Shown piece after piece: positions 8,308 to 17,414 of a stretch of DNA of 64,000 nt. Location of the stretch: positions 47,152 to 111,151 of the forward strand of contig CAISPG010000125.1 of assembly GCA_903887325.1 (NCBI GenBank). The letters are read 5' to 3'. The position numbers and the translations under genes were made by a program. The stretch comes from an uncultured Burkholderiales bacterium (lineage in GTDB: Bacteria > Pseudomonadota > Gammaproteobacteria > Burkholderiales > Burkholderiaceae_C). Position 1 is the first letter of the stretch; each line of letters opens with the position of its first letter. The notes under the pieces are model-generated. The model did no database searches, was not told the origin of the DNA, and saw nothing but the letters and a program-made list of their open reading frames with translations.

Positions 8308-11220
8308 ATGACCGACGCAAACACCACCGATTACCGCGCCACCTTGAACCTGCCGGACACGCCATTTCCCATGCGCGGCGACCTGCCCAAGCGTGAACCG
8401 GCATGGGCCAAAAGCTGGACAGACCAAGGCCTTTACAAACAATTGCGCGTGGCGCGCCACGGCCAGCCACTGTTTGTGTTGCACGACGGCCCGCCCTACG
8501 CCAACGGCAAATTGCATATCGGCCATGCGCTGAACAAAGTGTTGAAAGACATGATCGTCAAAAGCCGCCAACTGGCTGGCTTTGATGCGCAATACATTCC
8601 CGGCTGGGACTGTCACGGCTTGCCGATTGAAAACGCCATCGAAAAACTGCATGGCCGCAAACTGTCGCGTGACGATATGCAAGCCAAGAGCCGCGCGTTT
8701 GCCACCGAGCAAATCGACCAACAGCGCGAAGACTTCAAACGCTTAGGCGTTTTAGGCGACTGGGAACGACCTTACCGCACCATGGACTTTGCCAACGAAG
8801 CCGGAGAAATCCGCGCCTTCAAACGCGTGATCGAACGCGGTTTTGTGTACCGTGGTTTGAAGCCTGTTTACTGGTGCTTCGATTGCGGCTCGTCATTGGC
8901 CGAGTTTGAGATTGAATACGCAGACAAGAAAAGTGACACCTTGGATGTGGCATTTTTATGCGCACAACCAGACAAACTGGCCAAAGCTTTCGGTTTGTCA
9001 TCACTGAACAAAGAAGCCTTCGCCGTCACCTGGACTACTACCGCGTGGACCATCCCCGCCAACCAAGCGCTGAACCTGAACCCTGAATTGACCTATGCCT
9101 TGGTTGATACCGAGCGCGGTTATTTTGTATGTGCCGAATCGCTGGTCGAGAAATGTTTAGAACGCTGGCAACTCAGCGGCAAAGCAGTAGCGACCTGCCA
9201 AGGCCAGGCACTGGATTTGATTGAGTTCCATCACCCGCTGTCGCACGTGGATGCCGCGTACCAGCGCACCGCGCCGGTCTACTTGGCCGATTACGCCACC
9301 GACGCCGACGGCACCGGCATTGTTCACAGCGCACCTGCTTATGGTGTGGATGACTTCAACTCTTGCGTCGCTCATGGATTGAAGTACGACGACATCTTGA
9401 ACCCGGTGCAAGGCAACGGCGCGTATGCCGCCGACTTTGCCTTGTTCGGCGGCCAGCACATTTGGAAAGCCGTCCCTGTCATTTTGGAAGCGCTGAAAAA
9501 CGCAGGCCGTTTGATGGCAACACACGGCATCACGCACAGTTACCCGCATTGCTGGCGACACAAAACCCCGGTCATCTACCGCGCTGCGGCGCAATGGTTT
9601 GTGCGCATGGACGAAGGCGCGGGCGTGTTCACCAAAGACAAAGCGCCCAAGACGCTGCGTCAACTGGCGCTGGATGCGATTGAGCAAACCAAGTTTTATC
9701 CCGAGAACGGCAAAACCCGTTTGCGCGACATGATCGCCAACCGGCCCGATTGGTGCATTTCGCGCCAGCGCAGTTGGGGCGTGCCGGTGCCGTTTTTGCT
9801 GCACAAAGACAGCGGCGAATTGCACCCGGACACCATGGACATTTTGGACATTGCCGCCAGCATGGTGGAACACGGCGGCATAGAAGCCTGGAGCCGCGCC
9901 GGGGTGAACGACATTCAAGCTTTGTTGACAGCGCTAGGCAAAGGCCAGACGGCCCAAGCCGACGACTACAGCAAGAGCACCGATATTTTGGAAGTTTGGT
10001 TCGACTCGGGCTCTACCTTCGAGCACGTGCTGCGCGGCAGCCACAAAGACGCTTACGACCGACCACCCTTCCACGAAACCGGCCCCGAAGCCGACCTGTA
10101 TTTAGAAGGCCATGACCAACACCGGGGCTGGTTCCACAGCTCGCTGTTGCTTGGCTGTGCCTTGTATGGCCGTGCGCCCTACAAAGGCCTGTTGACCCAT
10201 GGCTTTGCCACCGACGGCCAAGGCCGCAAGATGAGCAAGAGCTTGGGCAACACCGTCGTGCCGCAGGAAGTGACAGACAAACTCGGCGCGGAAATCGTGC
10301 GCCTGTGGGTGGCCTCTACCGACTACTCGGGCGACTTGAACATTGACGACAAAATCCTGGCGCGTGTGGTTGACACCTACCGCCGCGTGCGCAACACGCT
10401 GAAATTTTTATTGGCTAACACCAGCGACTTTGATATTCACAAAGACGCAGTTGCACTGTCTGATATGTTGGAAGTCGACCGCTACGCCATCAGCCGCGCG
10501 GCGCAACTGCAAGCCGACATCGTCGGCCACTACAACCCGCAAACCCAAGTGTTTGAGGGCGGGCATTTCGGGCGTTACGAATTTCACCCGGTAGTGTCCA
10601 AACTGCAAATTTATTGTTCGGAAGACTTGGGTGCGTTTTATTTGGATGTATTGAAAGACCGGCTCTACACCACCGCCACCGGTTCACACGCCAGACGCAG
10701 TGCGCAAACCGCGCTGTGGCAAATCACCCAGGCCATGCTGCGTTGGATGGCGCCGTTTTTAAGTTTCACTGCCGAAGAGGCGTGGGGCGTGCTGGGACTG
10801 GGCAACACCATCTTCAAAGACAGGTATGTGCAATTGCCCGAACCGGACACTGCGCTGTTGGACAAATGGTCACACATTCGCGAGATCCGCGAACAAGTGA
10901 ACAAGGACATCGAAGTGGTGCGCGCGCAAGGGCTGGTCGGCTCGCCGTTGCAAGCCGAGGTCACGCTGACTGTGAATGCTGCTGACATGGCGCTGCTGCA
11001 AAGCCTGGGTGGTGACTTGAAATTTGTGTTCATCGTCTCCGGCATGCAACTCCAAGCCGGTAACGAGTTGTCCGTGTCTGTGTCACCTTCGTCCCACACC
11101 AAATGCGAACGCTGCTGGCATTACAGCGCGGATGTCGGCAGCATCGCCGCGCACCCTACCCTTTGCGGGCGTTGCGACAGCAACCTGCACGGCAGCGGTG
11201 AACAGCGGGCGTTTGCTTGA
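8308..11220 (+). CDS. ileS: Isoleucyl-tRNA synthetase
   Basis: Charges tRNA-Ile and edits mischarged valine. 970 aa, a normal bacterial length. The class I HIGH motif is in [10 protein letters not shown] near 70-79. The editing domain occupies roughly 200-400 ([14 protein letters not shown] near 245). The KMSKS loop is at about 640. The C-terminal zinc-binding CERCWH and CGRCDSN pairs near 936-960 identify the usual bacterial form. Lies between ribF and lspA; lspA follows after 46 bases, so co-transcription is likely. Confidence 0.98.
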   Translation: MTDANTTDYRATLNLPDTPFPMRGDLPKREPAWAKSWTDQGLYKQLRVARHGQPLFVLHDGPPYANGKLHIGHALNKVLKDMIVKSRQLAGFDAQYIPGWDCHGLPIENAIEKLHGRKLSRDDMQAKSRAFATEQIDQQREDFKRLGVLGDWERPYRTMDFANEAGEIRAFKRVIERGFVYRGLKPVYWCFDCGSSLAEFEIEYADKKSDTLDVAFLCAQPDKLAKAFGLSSLNKEAFAVTWTTTAWTIPANQALNLNPELTYALVDTERGYFVCAESLVEKCLERWQLSGKAVATCQGQALDLIEFHHPLSHVDAAYQRTAPVYLADYATDADGTGIVHSAPAYGVDDFNSCVAHGLKYDDILNPVQGNGAYAADFALFGGQHIWKAVPVILEALKNAGRLMATHGITHSYPHCWRHKTPVIYRAAAQWFVRMDEGAGVFTKDKAPKTLRQLALDAIEQTKFYPENGKTRLRDMIANRPDWCISRQRSWGVPVPFLLHKDSGELHPDTMDILDIAASMVEHGGIEAWSRAGVNDIQALLTALGKGQTAQADDYSKSTDILEVWFDSGSTFEHVLRGSHKDAYDRPPFHETGPEADLYLEGHDQHRGWFHSSLLLGCALYGRAPYKGLLTHGFATDGQGRKMSKSLGNTVVPQEVTDKLGAEIVRLWVASTDYSGDLNIDDKILARVVDTYRRVRNTLKFLLANTSDFDIHKDAVALSDMLEVDRYAISRAAQLQADIVGHYNPQTQVFEGGHFGRYEFHPVVSKLQIYCSEDLGAFYLDVLKDRLYTTATGSHARRSAQTALWQITQAMLRWMAPFLSFTAEEAWGVLGLGNTIFKDRYVQLPEPDTALLDKWSHIREIREQVNKDIEVVRAQGLVGSPLQAEVTLTVNAADMALLQSLGGDLKFVFIVSGMQLQAGNELSVSVSPSSHTKCERCWHYSADVGSIAAHPTLCGRCDSNLHGSGEQRAFA

Positions 11221-11266
11221 TGGCTTATCTGCTTTTGACACCTGTTCACTCATTGAAACACTGACC

Positions 11267-11779
11267 ATGACTAAACACTCACCTCGCACACTGTGGTTAT
11301 GGCTGGGCATGGCCTTGGTGCTGCTGCTGGCTGACCAATTCACCAAGGTATTGATCATCGGCAGTTTTCAGTTGGGTGACAGCCAAACCATCACTTCCTT
11401 TTTCAACCTTGTGCGGGTGCACAACAGCGGCGCGGCGTTTTCGTTTTTGTCGTCTGCTTCGGGTTGGCAACGCTGGTTTTTCACGGCCATTGGTGTGGGC
11501 GCAGCAGGCTTCATCGTCTGGCTGTTGCGCAGTCACTCGTCTGAAAAATTGTTTTGTTTTGCGCTGGCACTGGTGCTGGGCGGCGCTGTTGGTAATGTGA
11601 TTGACCGTGTGCTGTGGGGCTATGTCATCGACTTTTTAGACTTCCACTGGGCCTGGCTGGCCCCGCTGTTTTACCAAGGGCATTTCCCGGCGTTTAACCT
11701 GGCCGACAGCGCCATCAGCGTGGGCACGGTGTGTTTGATATTGGATGAGTTGCTGCGGGTTCGTCAAAGCAAAGCCTGA
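11267..11779 (+). CDS. lspA: Lipoprotein signal peptidase (signal peptidase II)
   Basis: Inner-membrane aspartic protease that removes the signal peptide of prolipoproteins. 170 aa from the ATG at 11267 ([14 protein letters not shown]); the 251-aa track ORF is extended back into ileS. Four membrane helices are evident. The catalytic aspartates lie in [15 protein letters not shown] and [11 protein letters not shown], and NSGAAFSFL is the conserved early motif. Follows ileS. It would process the lipoproteins encoded elsewhere in the window (CsgG-like, DUF4810, DUF799, MlaA). Confidence 0.97.
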   Translation: MTKHSPRTLWLWLGMALVLLLADQFTKVLIIGSFQLGDSQTITSFFNLVRVHNSGAAFSFLSSASGWQRWFFTAIGVGAAGFIVWLLRSHSSEKLFCFALALVLGGAVGNVIDRVLWGYVIDFLDFHWAWLAPLFYQGHFPAFNLADSAISVGTVCLILDELLRVRQSKA

Positions 11780-11785
11780 TTTACG

Positions 11786-13477
11786 TCATCTCGGCACCAC
11801 TTTATACACAGTGAAATTCTCTAACGGCGCACGACCAGCAGCCAACTCGATTTGACGAGGCAAGGTACCGGTCTTGTGGTCCACCCAATCACCTGACACA
11901 ACGGCTGTCATGACACCGGTTCGTGCGGCCAATGCATCAGCGGCTGATGTGCGGGTCAGCAAGAAATAGCTGGCACCGGGCGGTGGCAAATCTTCAGGCT
12001 TGTCTATGCGCAGCACCGGAGCGGTTTGGCGGTACAGGCCCAGCTCGTAGCTCACCGGCGGATCGAGTTGGTACACCACCACCGGCACAGCGGCTTCGTT
12101 GGCCATCGAAGACAACACGTTATAGGGAATGCTGTAGCGCGTGCGCGCAATCAAGGTCATGCCTTCCAGCACCAAATACAACAGGTTGACCGCCATCACC
12201 GGATACACCATCACGCTCAAACCATGCCATTGCTTTTTTTGCAACCAAGCGTAAATGAACCAAGCCAACAAACCAACACCGCACAGCCACAGCAATGCGT
12301 AATGCCCAATCTTCACGCTCAACCACACAGCCAATATCAGTGTGAGCAAACCCATGCCCAGTTGCGCCCTGCGCATGCCTGTTGCACCGCTGTCAGCAAG
12401 GGCAGTCAACAGCAAGGGCGCAATCAGCACGGCTGCAAACGGATAGACGATGACGGTGTAGTAGTCCAGTTGAAAACTGGTCAGGCTGAACATGATGAAG
12501 CTCACAAAAAAGCTAGCCAGCAAATACACCTGTTGGTTGCGGTTGCTTGGTTCAGTAACAGGCCTCAGCTTGCGCCAGCAGGCCATCACAAACGCCGCCA
12601 CCCAAGGCAGGAAGGCCCACACAAACACCAATACAAAAAACAGTTTGTTGCCATCTTTGTTGGTGATCGGGCCGACGTTGAAAAACCGCCCGAACTGGCT
12701 GTCCCATAAAAAGAAGCGTATGCCTGAGACACCGGTCTGATCGAACACGGTTTTTTCCGGGTGCATGTCGAACTGCCGGTACAAGGCCAACACCTCGGGC
12801 ATCAGGCACAACAGCGTCACAATAAAAGCAGCCAGCCATTTCCAGCGCCACAGTTCGCGCCAGCGGCCTTGGTAAGCCCACATGCACAGCAAGCCGCTGC
12901 TGATGGTGATCAAGGTGAACACACCTTTGGTCATCACCGAGATGCCACTGAACAAGCCGCCGAGCAGCACGTATTTCCATCGGAATTGCGCATCCAAGCG
13001 CAGCCAGTAATAACACGCGCCCATGATGCTGGCGGTCAAAAACGCTTCGGCTTTCAAGGCCGTGGTGGTGTACATCAAATGGTAGGCGGACACGTAGACC
13101 AGCAAGGCGATCAAGCCGGTATCGCGACCGTGAAACAGACGTGCGATTCGATAGGTGTAATAGCCGCCGAGCAGGTGACACAGGTAGCCCGGCAACATGT
13201 ATGCGAACACGCTGACACCCAGTAACTTGAACGACAGCGCGCCCAGCCAGAAAGGGAAATGCGGTTTGTCCAGCCAATCGCGGCCATCCAAGATCAAGTC
13301 ATTCCAATTGCCGGTGTTGACCATGTGCTGCGACAAAGCGGCGTACAACACCGAGTCGCCTTCGTTCAGTATGGGCGTGAACAAAGGCAGTGCATTGATC
13401 AACAGCGTCAGCACCACCCAAGCCAATACATGCGGGCGCAATGATGCATCCAGGAATTTCGCGGTACTGTTTTTCAC
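11786..13477 (-). CDS. GT39/ArnT-like membrane glycosyltransferase
   Basis: 563-aa integral membrane protein with about 12 hydrophobic segments and a periplasmic C-terminal domain of about 120 residues. The first periplasmic loop has NEGDSVLYAAL (about 36-46, the acidic catalytic position of GT-C enzymes) and the KPHFPFW motif near 71 shared with ArnT and related PMT_2 enzymes. Such proteins transfer a sugar from undecaprenyl phosphate to lipid A or another envelope acceptor. No arn biosynthesis genes are adjacent, so the sugar and acceptor are unknown. It converges with lspA (6-base gap) and follows the quinone oxidoreductase after a terminator. Confidence 0.82.
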   Translation of the reverse strand: MKNSTAKFLDASLRPHVLAWVVLTLLINALPLFTPILNEGDSVLYAALSQHMVNTGNWNDLILDGRDWLDKPHFPFWLGALSFKLLGVSVFAYMLPGYLCHLLGGYYTYRIARLFHGRDTGLIALLVYVSAYHLMYTTTALKAEAFLTASIMGACYYWLRLDAQFRWKYVLLGGLFSGISVMTKGVFTLITISSGLLCMWAYQGRWRELWRWKWLAAFIVTLLCLMPEVLALYRQFDMHPEKTVFDQTGVSGIRFFLWDSQFGRFFNVGPITNKDGNKLFFVLVFVWAFLPWVAAFVMACWRKLRPVTEPSNRNQQVYLLASFFVSFIMFSLTSFQLDYYTVIVYPFAAVLIAPLLLTALADSGATGMRRAQLGMGLLTLILAVWLSVKIGHYALLWLCGVGLLAWFIYAWLQKKQWHGLSVMVYPVMAVNLLYLVLEGMTLIARTRYSIPYNVLSSMANEAAVPVVVYQLDPPVSYELGLYRQTAPVLRIDKPEDLPPPGASYFLLTRTSAADALAARTGVMTAVVSGDWVDHKTGTLPRQIELAAGRAPLENFTVYKVVPR

Positions 13478-13500
13478 ATGTGAACCTGTTGAACGGATAC

Positions 13501-13529
13501 GAAAAAGCCGCCAGCTTGCACCGGCGGCT
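13501..13529 (-). terminator. Rho-independent terminator after the quinone oxidoreductase gene
   Basis: On the minus strand a stem AGCCGCC / GGCGGCT with a 10-base loop is followed by TTTTTC. It lies 27 bases past the stop of the quinone oxidoreductase gene and just before the glycosyltransferase start, so it separates these two same-strand genes. Confidence 0.75.
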
Positions 13530-13555
13530 ATTGAATGAACTAGCGAGCTGACAAC

Positions 13556-14539
13556 TTACACGGTCAGCAAAGTGCTGCCGGTGGTTTTGCGTGCTTCCAA
13601 ATCGCGGTGCGCTTGTGCGGCTTCGGCCAAAGGGTAACGCTGTTCAATATGAATCTTCACCTTGCCGCTGCCGACCACTTCAAACAAATCTTCAGCCATT
13701 TGCTGGTTGGTTTCGCGCGTGGCGATGTGCGTGAACAAGGTTTGGCGCGTGACGTAAATCGAACCTTTCGCGCCCAATGAACCCGGGGCAAACGGCTCGA
13801 CCGGGCCGGAGGCATTGCCGAAACTGGCCATCAAACCAAACGGCGACAAACAGTTCAGCGATTTGTCCCAGGTGTCTTTGCCGACCGAGTCATAGACCAC
13901 TTTGACACCTTTGCCGTTGGTGATGTCTTTGACACGCGCTTCAAAATCTTCTTTGTTGTAGTTGATCACATGTGCTGCGCCATTGGCTTTGGCGAGCTCG
14001 CATTTCTCATCGCTACCAGCCGTGCCAATGAGTTGCAAACCCAAAGCCTTGGCCCACTGACAAGCGATCAAACCGACACCGCCGGCAGCGGCGTGAAACA
14101 AAATCAAATCCCCGGATTGCAAACCGGCTTGCGGCAAGGTGCGCTTGAGCAAGTACTGCACCGTCATGCCTTTGAGCATCATGCCAGCCGCTGTTTCAAA
14201 CGAAATGTTGTCGGGCAATTTGCACACGTTTTTGGCCGGCATGACCCGTGCTTCGCAATAGCTTCCGGGCGGCGCGCTGGCATAAGCGGCGCGGTCGCCT
14301 GCTTTCAAATGGGTGACGCCCTCTCCCACGGCTTCGATGATGCCTGCGCCTTCCATGCCCAGGCCGTGTGGCATCGGCAGCGGGTACAAGCCGGTGCGGT
14401 GGTAGACATCGATGTAATTCAAACCGACGGCTTTGTGCGCAATACGCACTTCGCCGGGGCCGGGGTTGCCGACCGTGACATCGACGAGTTGCAATACCTC
14501 GGATCCGCCGGGTTGTTTGAATTGAATGGCTTTGCTCAT
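13556..14539 (-). CDS. NADPH:quinone oxidoreductase, zinc-independent MDR type
   Basis: 327-aa medium-chain reductase/dehydrogenase resembling QorA. N-terminal GroES-like domain with VGLNYIDVYHRTGLYP (about 38-53) and no zinc cysteines. C-terminal Rossmann domain with the nucleotide motif AAAGGVGLIACQWAKALG at about 150-167. Reduces quinones or enals with NADPH in the cytoplasm. The gene is monocistronic: a terminator follows it, and the upstream EamA transporter is divergent. Physiological substrate is unknown. Confidence 0.92.
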   Translation of the reverse strand: MSKAIQFKQPGGSEVLQLVDVTVGNPGPGEVRIAHKAVGLNYIDVYHRTGLYPLPMPHGLGMEGAGIIEAVGEGVTHLKAGDRAAYASAPPGSYCEARVMPAKNVCKLPDNISFETAAGMMLKGMTVQYLLKRTLPQAGLQSGDLILFHAAAGGVGLIACQWAKALGLQLIGTAGSDEKCELAKANGAAHVINYNKEDFEARVKDITNGKGVKVVYDSVGKDTWDKSLNCLSPFGLMASFGNASGPVEPFAPGSLGAKGSIYVTRQTLFTHIATRETNQQMAEDLFEVVGSGKVKIHIEQRYPLAEAAQAHRDLEARKTTGSTLLTV

Positions 14540-14631
14540 GCCTTGCTCCTAATGTGATGGTGTGAAATAAGCCGGTCTTGTGCCGGACAGCCAAGCCTGA
14601 TTGTCTACGCAACTGGGTTAGAGTCCATGTC

Positions 14632-15561
14632 ATGTCTGATACTGCCACTTCCCCTGCCAAACCTTCGCTTGACCTGGCCACCGCCGGTTTGCTGTTGCTG
14701 CCACCGCTGGTCTGGGCGGGTAACACCGTGCTCGGTCATGTGGTCGCGGACATGGTGCCGCCGATCACCTTGAATTTTTTCCGTTGGCTGCTGGCTTTCG
14801 CGCTGTTACTGCCTTGGGCCTACCCGGTGCTCAAACCCTCCAGCGCTATGTGGCAACACTGGCGGCGCTACGGTTTGATGGGCCTGTTGGGCGTGGGTTG
14901 TTACAACAGTTTTCAATACCTGGCGCTGCACACCTCTACCCCTATCAATGTGACGCTGGTAGGTGCCAGTGTGCCGGTGTTCATGCTGGTCATGGGCGCG
15001 GTGTTTTACAAGCAACGCGTTTCGCTGCGACAGATACTGGGTGCGACCCTGTCCATCGCCGGTGTGCTGTGTGTGCTGGGTCGCGGCGATTGGCAGGCCT
15101 TACTGCGCTTGCAACCGGTGATAGGCGATATCTACATATTGATCGCCGTGGTTTGCTGGGCCTGGTACAGCTGGCTGGTGGCGCAACCGGTAGACCCACC
15201 CGAAATACGCAGCAACTGGATGTATTTTTTAACCGCGCAAATGGTGTTTGGTTTGCTGTGGAGCGGCGCATTCACGGCGGCTGAATGGCAATTCAGCGAC
15301 AACCCGCACATCACCTGGGGTTGGCCGCTGGCCGCGACTGTGTTGTATGTGGCGCTGGGCCCGGCCTTGCTGGCATACCGCAGTTGGGGATTAGGCATTC
15401 AACGCGTCGGCCCGACCGTCGCTGGTTTCTTCGCCAACCTCACCCCGCTGTTTGCCGCGCTGTTGTCTACCGTCACTTTAGGTGACGCGCCGCACGGCTA
15501 CCACGCAGCGGCGTTTGTGCTGATCGTCGGCGGCATCGTGGTGTCTTCGCGCAAGCCCTGA
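14632..15561 (+). CDS. EamA/DMT-family transporter
   Basis: 309-aa inner-membrane protein with about ten hydrophobic helices in two EamA repeats (first from LLLPPLVWAGNTVLGHVV, second from ILIAVVCWAWYSWLVAQP). Drug/metabolite transporters of this class export amino acids or other small metabolites. The ATG at 14632 is preferred over the track start at 14578 because the protein then begins with a short hydrophilic tail and the first helix. Divergent from the quinone oxidoreductase. Substrate unknown. Confidence 0.88.
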   Translation: MSDTATSPAKPSLDLATAGLLLLPPLVWAGNTVLGHVVADMVPPITLNFFRWLLAFALLLPWAYPVLKPSSAMWQHWRRYGLMGLLGVGCYNSFQYLALHTSTPINVTLVGASVPVFMLVMGAVFYKQRVSLRQILGATLSIAGVLCVLGRGDWQALLRLQPVIGDIYILIAVVCWAWYSWLVAQPVDPPEIRSNWMYFLTAQMVFGLLWSGAFTAAEWQFSDNPHITWGWPLAATVLYVALGPALLAYRSWGLGIQRVGPTVAGFFANLTPLFAALLSTVTLGDAPHGYHAAAFVLIVGGIVVSSRKP

Positions 15562-15691
15562 TCAGGCTGCTTACTTCACCCTGTCACGGGCAGCACTTGC
15601 TCGCGAAAGCCCATGGGCAGCGAACCGGGCAAATGCGTCACCGCCTAGCGCTTTGGCCCCATGGCTTGAGCTCTGTCCATGTCTCAGCTAC
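15562..15691. other. 130-base gap with possible degenerate sequence
   Basis: Between the convergent EamA and SDR genes. No terminator or RNA is evident. Two overlapping minus-strand reading frames stay open for 20-35 codons here without a start codon or ribosome site, for example the string LPGSLPMGFREQVLPVTG. That could be the remnant of a broken gene, an intergenic repeat, or chance in GC-rich DNA. Confidence 0.25.
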
Positions 15692-16486
15692 TCAAAATGC
15701 GCCCGGATACGCCCCGCCGTCGATCAATATGTTTTGACCGTTGATGAAGCCTGCATGCTGGCTGCACAAAAACGCACAGGTGTTGCCGAATTCCTCGGGC
15801 GTGCCAAAGCGGTTGGCAGGTGCACTGGCGCGGCGGGCTTGCGCCAGCTCGTCCACGCTCTTGCCGGTTTTTTCAGCCGTGCCTTTCAAAATGCTTTTCA
15901 AGCGGTCGGTGTCAAACGCGCCGGGCAGCAAGTTGTTGATGGTGACGTTGTGTTTGGCGATGGCCGGGTTGCGCGATAAACCGGCAACGAATCCGCTCAG
16001 GCCGCTGCGCGCGCCGTTGGACAAACCCAGAATATCGATTGGCGCTTTGACTGCGCTGGACGTGATGTTGACAATGCGACCGAAACCGCGCGCAGCCATG
16101 CCGTCGATGGTGGCTTTCATCAATTCAATCGGTGTCAGCATGTTGGCGTCGACTGCTTTGATCCAGGCATCGCGGTCCCATTCGCGAAAGTCGCCGCTGG
16201 GCGGGCCGCCCGCGTTGGTCACCACGATGTCAAAGTTTTTGCCCGGCCCACCGGCCACCAACCAGATCGCTGCGCGACCGGCTTCGGTGGTGATGTCTTG
16301 CGCCACCGTTAACACGGTCACGCCATGTTGGCGCAATCCGGCGGCAGATGCCTCCAGCGCCTCAGCACCGCGCGAGACCATGACCAAATTCACACCGGCC
16401 TGCGCCAATGCACTGGCACAACCCCAGCCCAAACCCTTGCTCGCGCCGCCGACCAGCGCCCATTTGCCCTTAATGCCTAAGTCCAT
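15692..16486 (-). CDS. SDR-family oxidoreductase lacking the canonical Tyr/Lys
   Basis: 264-aa short-chain dehydrogenase fold. ATG at 16486 follows GGAGAG at good spacing; the track start is 33 bases too early. Cofactor motif GGASKGLGWG near 12-21, NAGG near 90, catalytic-type Ser in NITSSAVKAP near 138. At the YxxxK position, where most SDRs have YSASK, this protein reads LSNGARSGL, so Tyr and Lys are replaced. I recall other proteobacterial SDRs with the same string, so this is a divergent subfamily rather than a mutation. The start overlaps the end of the upstream EamA gene by 17 bases. Reaction unknown; it may be non-reductase or use other residues. Confidence 0.85.
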   Translation of the reverse strand: MDLGIKGKWALVGGASKGLGWGCASALAQAGVNLVMVSRGAEALEASAAGLRQHGVTVLTVAQDITTEAGRAAIWLVAGGPGKNFDIVVTNAGGPPSGDFREWDRDAWIKAVDANMLTPIELMKATIDGMAARGFGRIVNITSSAVKAPIDILGLSNGARSGLSGFVAGLSRNPAIAKHNVTINNLLPGAFDTDRLKSILKGTAEKTGKSVDELAQARRASAPANRFGTPEEFGNTCAFLCSQHAGFINGQNILIDGGAYPGAF

Positions 16487-17411
16487 GTTTCTCTCCTGTT
16501 TGCGAAGCCATATACACACCGCTGAGCACCAGCACGGTTCCCAGCACGATCCACATATTCACCGGTTCACCCAACACCAGCACGCCCAGCGTGATGGTCG
16601 ACATGGGCCCGACCATGCCGACTTGCGCGGTCAATGAAGCGCCGATGCGCTCTATGCCCAGCATGATGAACACTACCGGCGCGACCGTACACACCGTGGC
16701 ATTCAGCAAGGCCAGCAAGAGCACCTGCGGCTGCACCAGCGCGTCTGACAAGGGCCTGAGTATGACAAATTGCAGCAAGCAGCAGACACAGGCCACGATG
16801 GAAGCCAGTCCGACCAACCGCAAGGCCCCGATTCGCTTAACCATCTGGCCGCTGAACATCAGGTAAAAAGCATAAGCCAGCGCACTGGCCAGCACATATG
16901 CCGAGCCCAGCACCACACCGGCACCGCTGAAGCTGACCTCGTGCGCGAACACCAACAACACGCCTGCATAGCTGATGGCCATGGCCAACGCACGCATAGG
17001 CTGTATGCGGTGTTTGTACATCAGAGCGCTGAGCAGCATGACCAGCGTCGGGTTCAAATAAATGATCAAACGCTCCAAGCTGGCCGTGATGGTTTGCAGC
17101 CCCAGAAAATCCAGAAAGCTGGCCAGGTAATAACCGAGTAGCCCCAAGCCGCCGATGGCCAGCAGATCGCGCCGACTCAGCGGGTTGGCTAAAGCATGCG
17201 GCTGGCGCGACGCCCACCAGGCCATGGCAATGAAAAACGGCAAGGCGAACAGCATGCGGTACATGATGACGGTGACCGCGTCGACGCCATGAAGATAGGA
17301 CAGCTTGACGATGATGGCCTTGCCGCTGAAAGCCATGGCACCGGTCAGCGCCAGTGCGATACCGACAGCATGAGGCGACAAACGGCTCAGCCGAGCAAAC
17401 AAACCAATCAC
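16470..17411 (-). CDS. EamA/DMT-family transporter
   Basis: 313-aa membrane protein with ten predicted helices in two EamA repeats; the first helix carries ALTGAMAFSGKAIIVKLSY and the last ends in WIVLGTVLVLSGVYMASQ. Start is a GTG at 17411, three bases after the stop of the gamma-glutamyltransferase-like gene, so translation is probably coupled. Its end overlaps the SDR start by 17 bases. The order GGT-like - transporter - SDR suggests one transcript, perhaps with export of a small metabolite; the substrate is unknown. Confidence 0.86.
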   Translation of the reverse strand: MIGLFARLSRLSPHAVGIALALTGAMAFSGKAIIVKLSYLHGVDAVTVIMYRMLFALPFFIAMAWWASRQPHALANPLSRRDLLAIGGLGLLGYYLASFLDFLGLQTITASLERLIIYLNPTLVMLLSALMYKHRIQPMRALAMAISYAGVLLVFAHEVSFSGAGVVLGSAYVLASALAYAFYLMFSGQMVKRIGALRLVGLASIVACVCCLLQFVILRPLSDALVQPQVLLLALLNATVCTVAPVVFIMLGIERIGASLTAQVGMVGPMSTITLGVLVLGEPVNMWIVLGTVLVLSGVYMASQTGEKHGLRH

Positions 17412-17414
17412 CGC

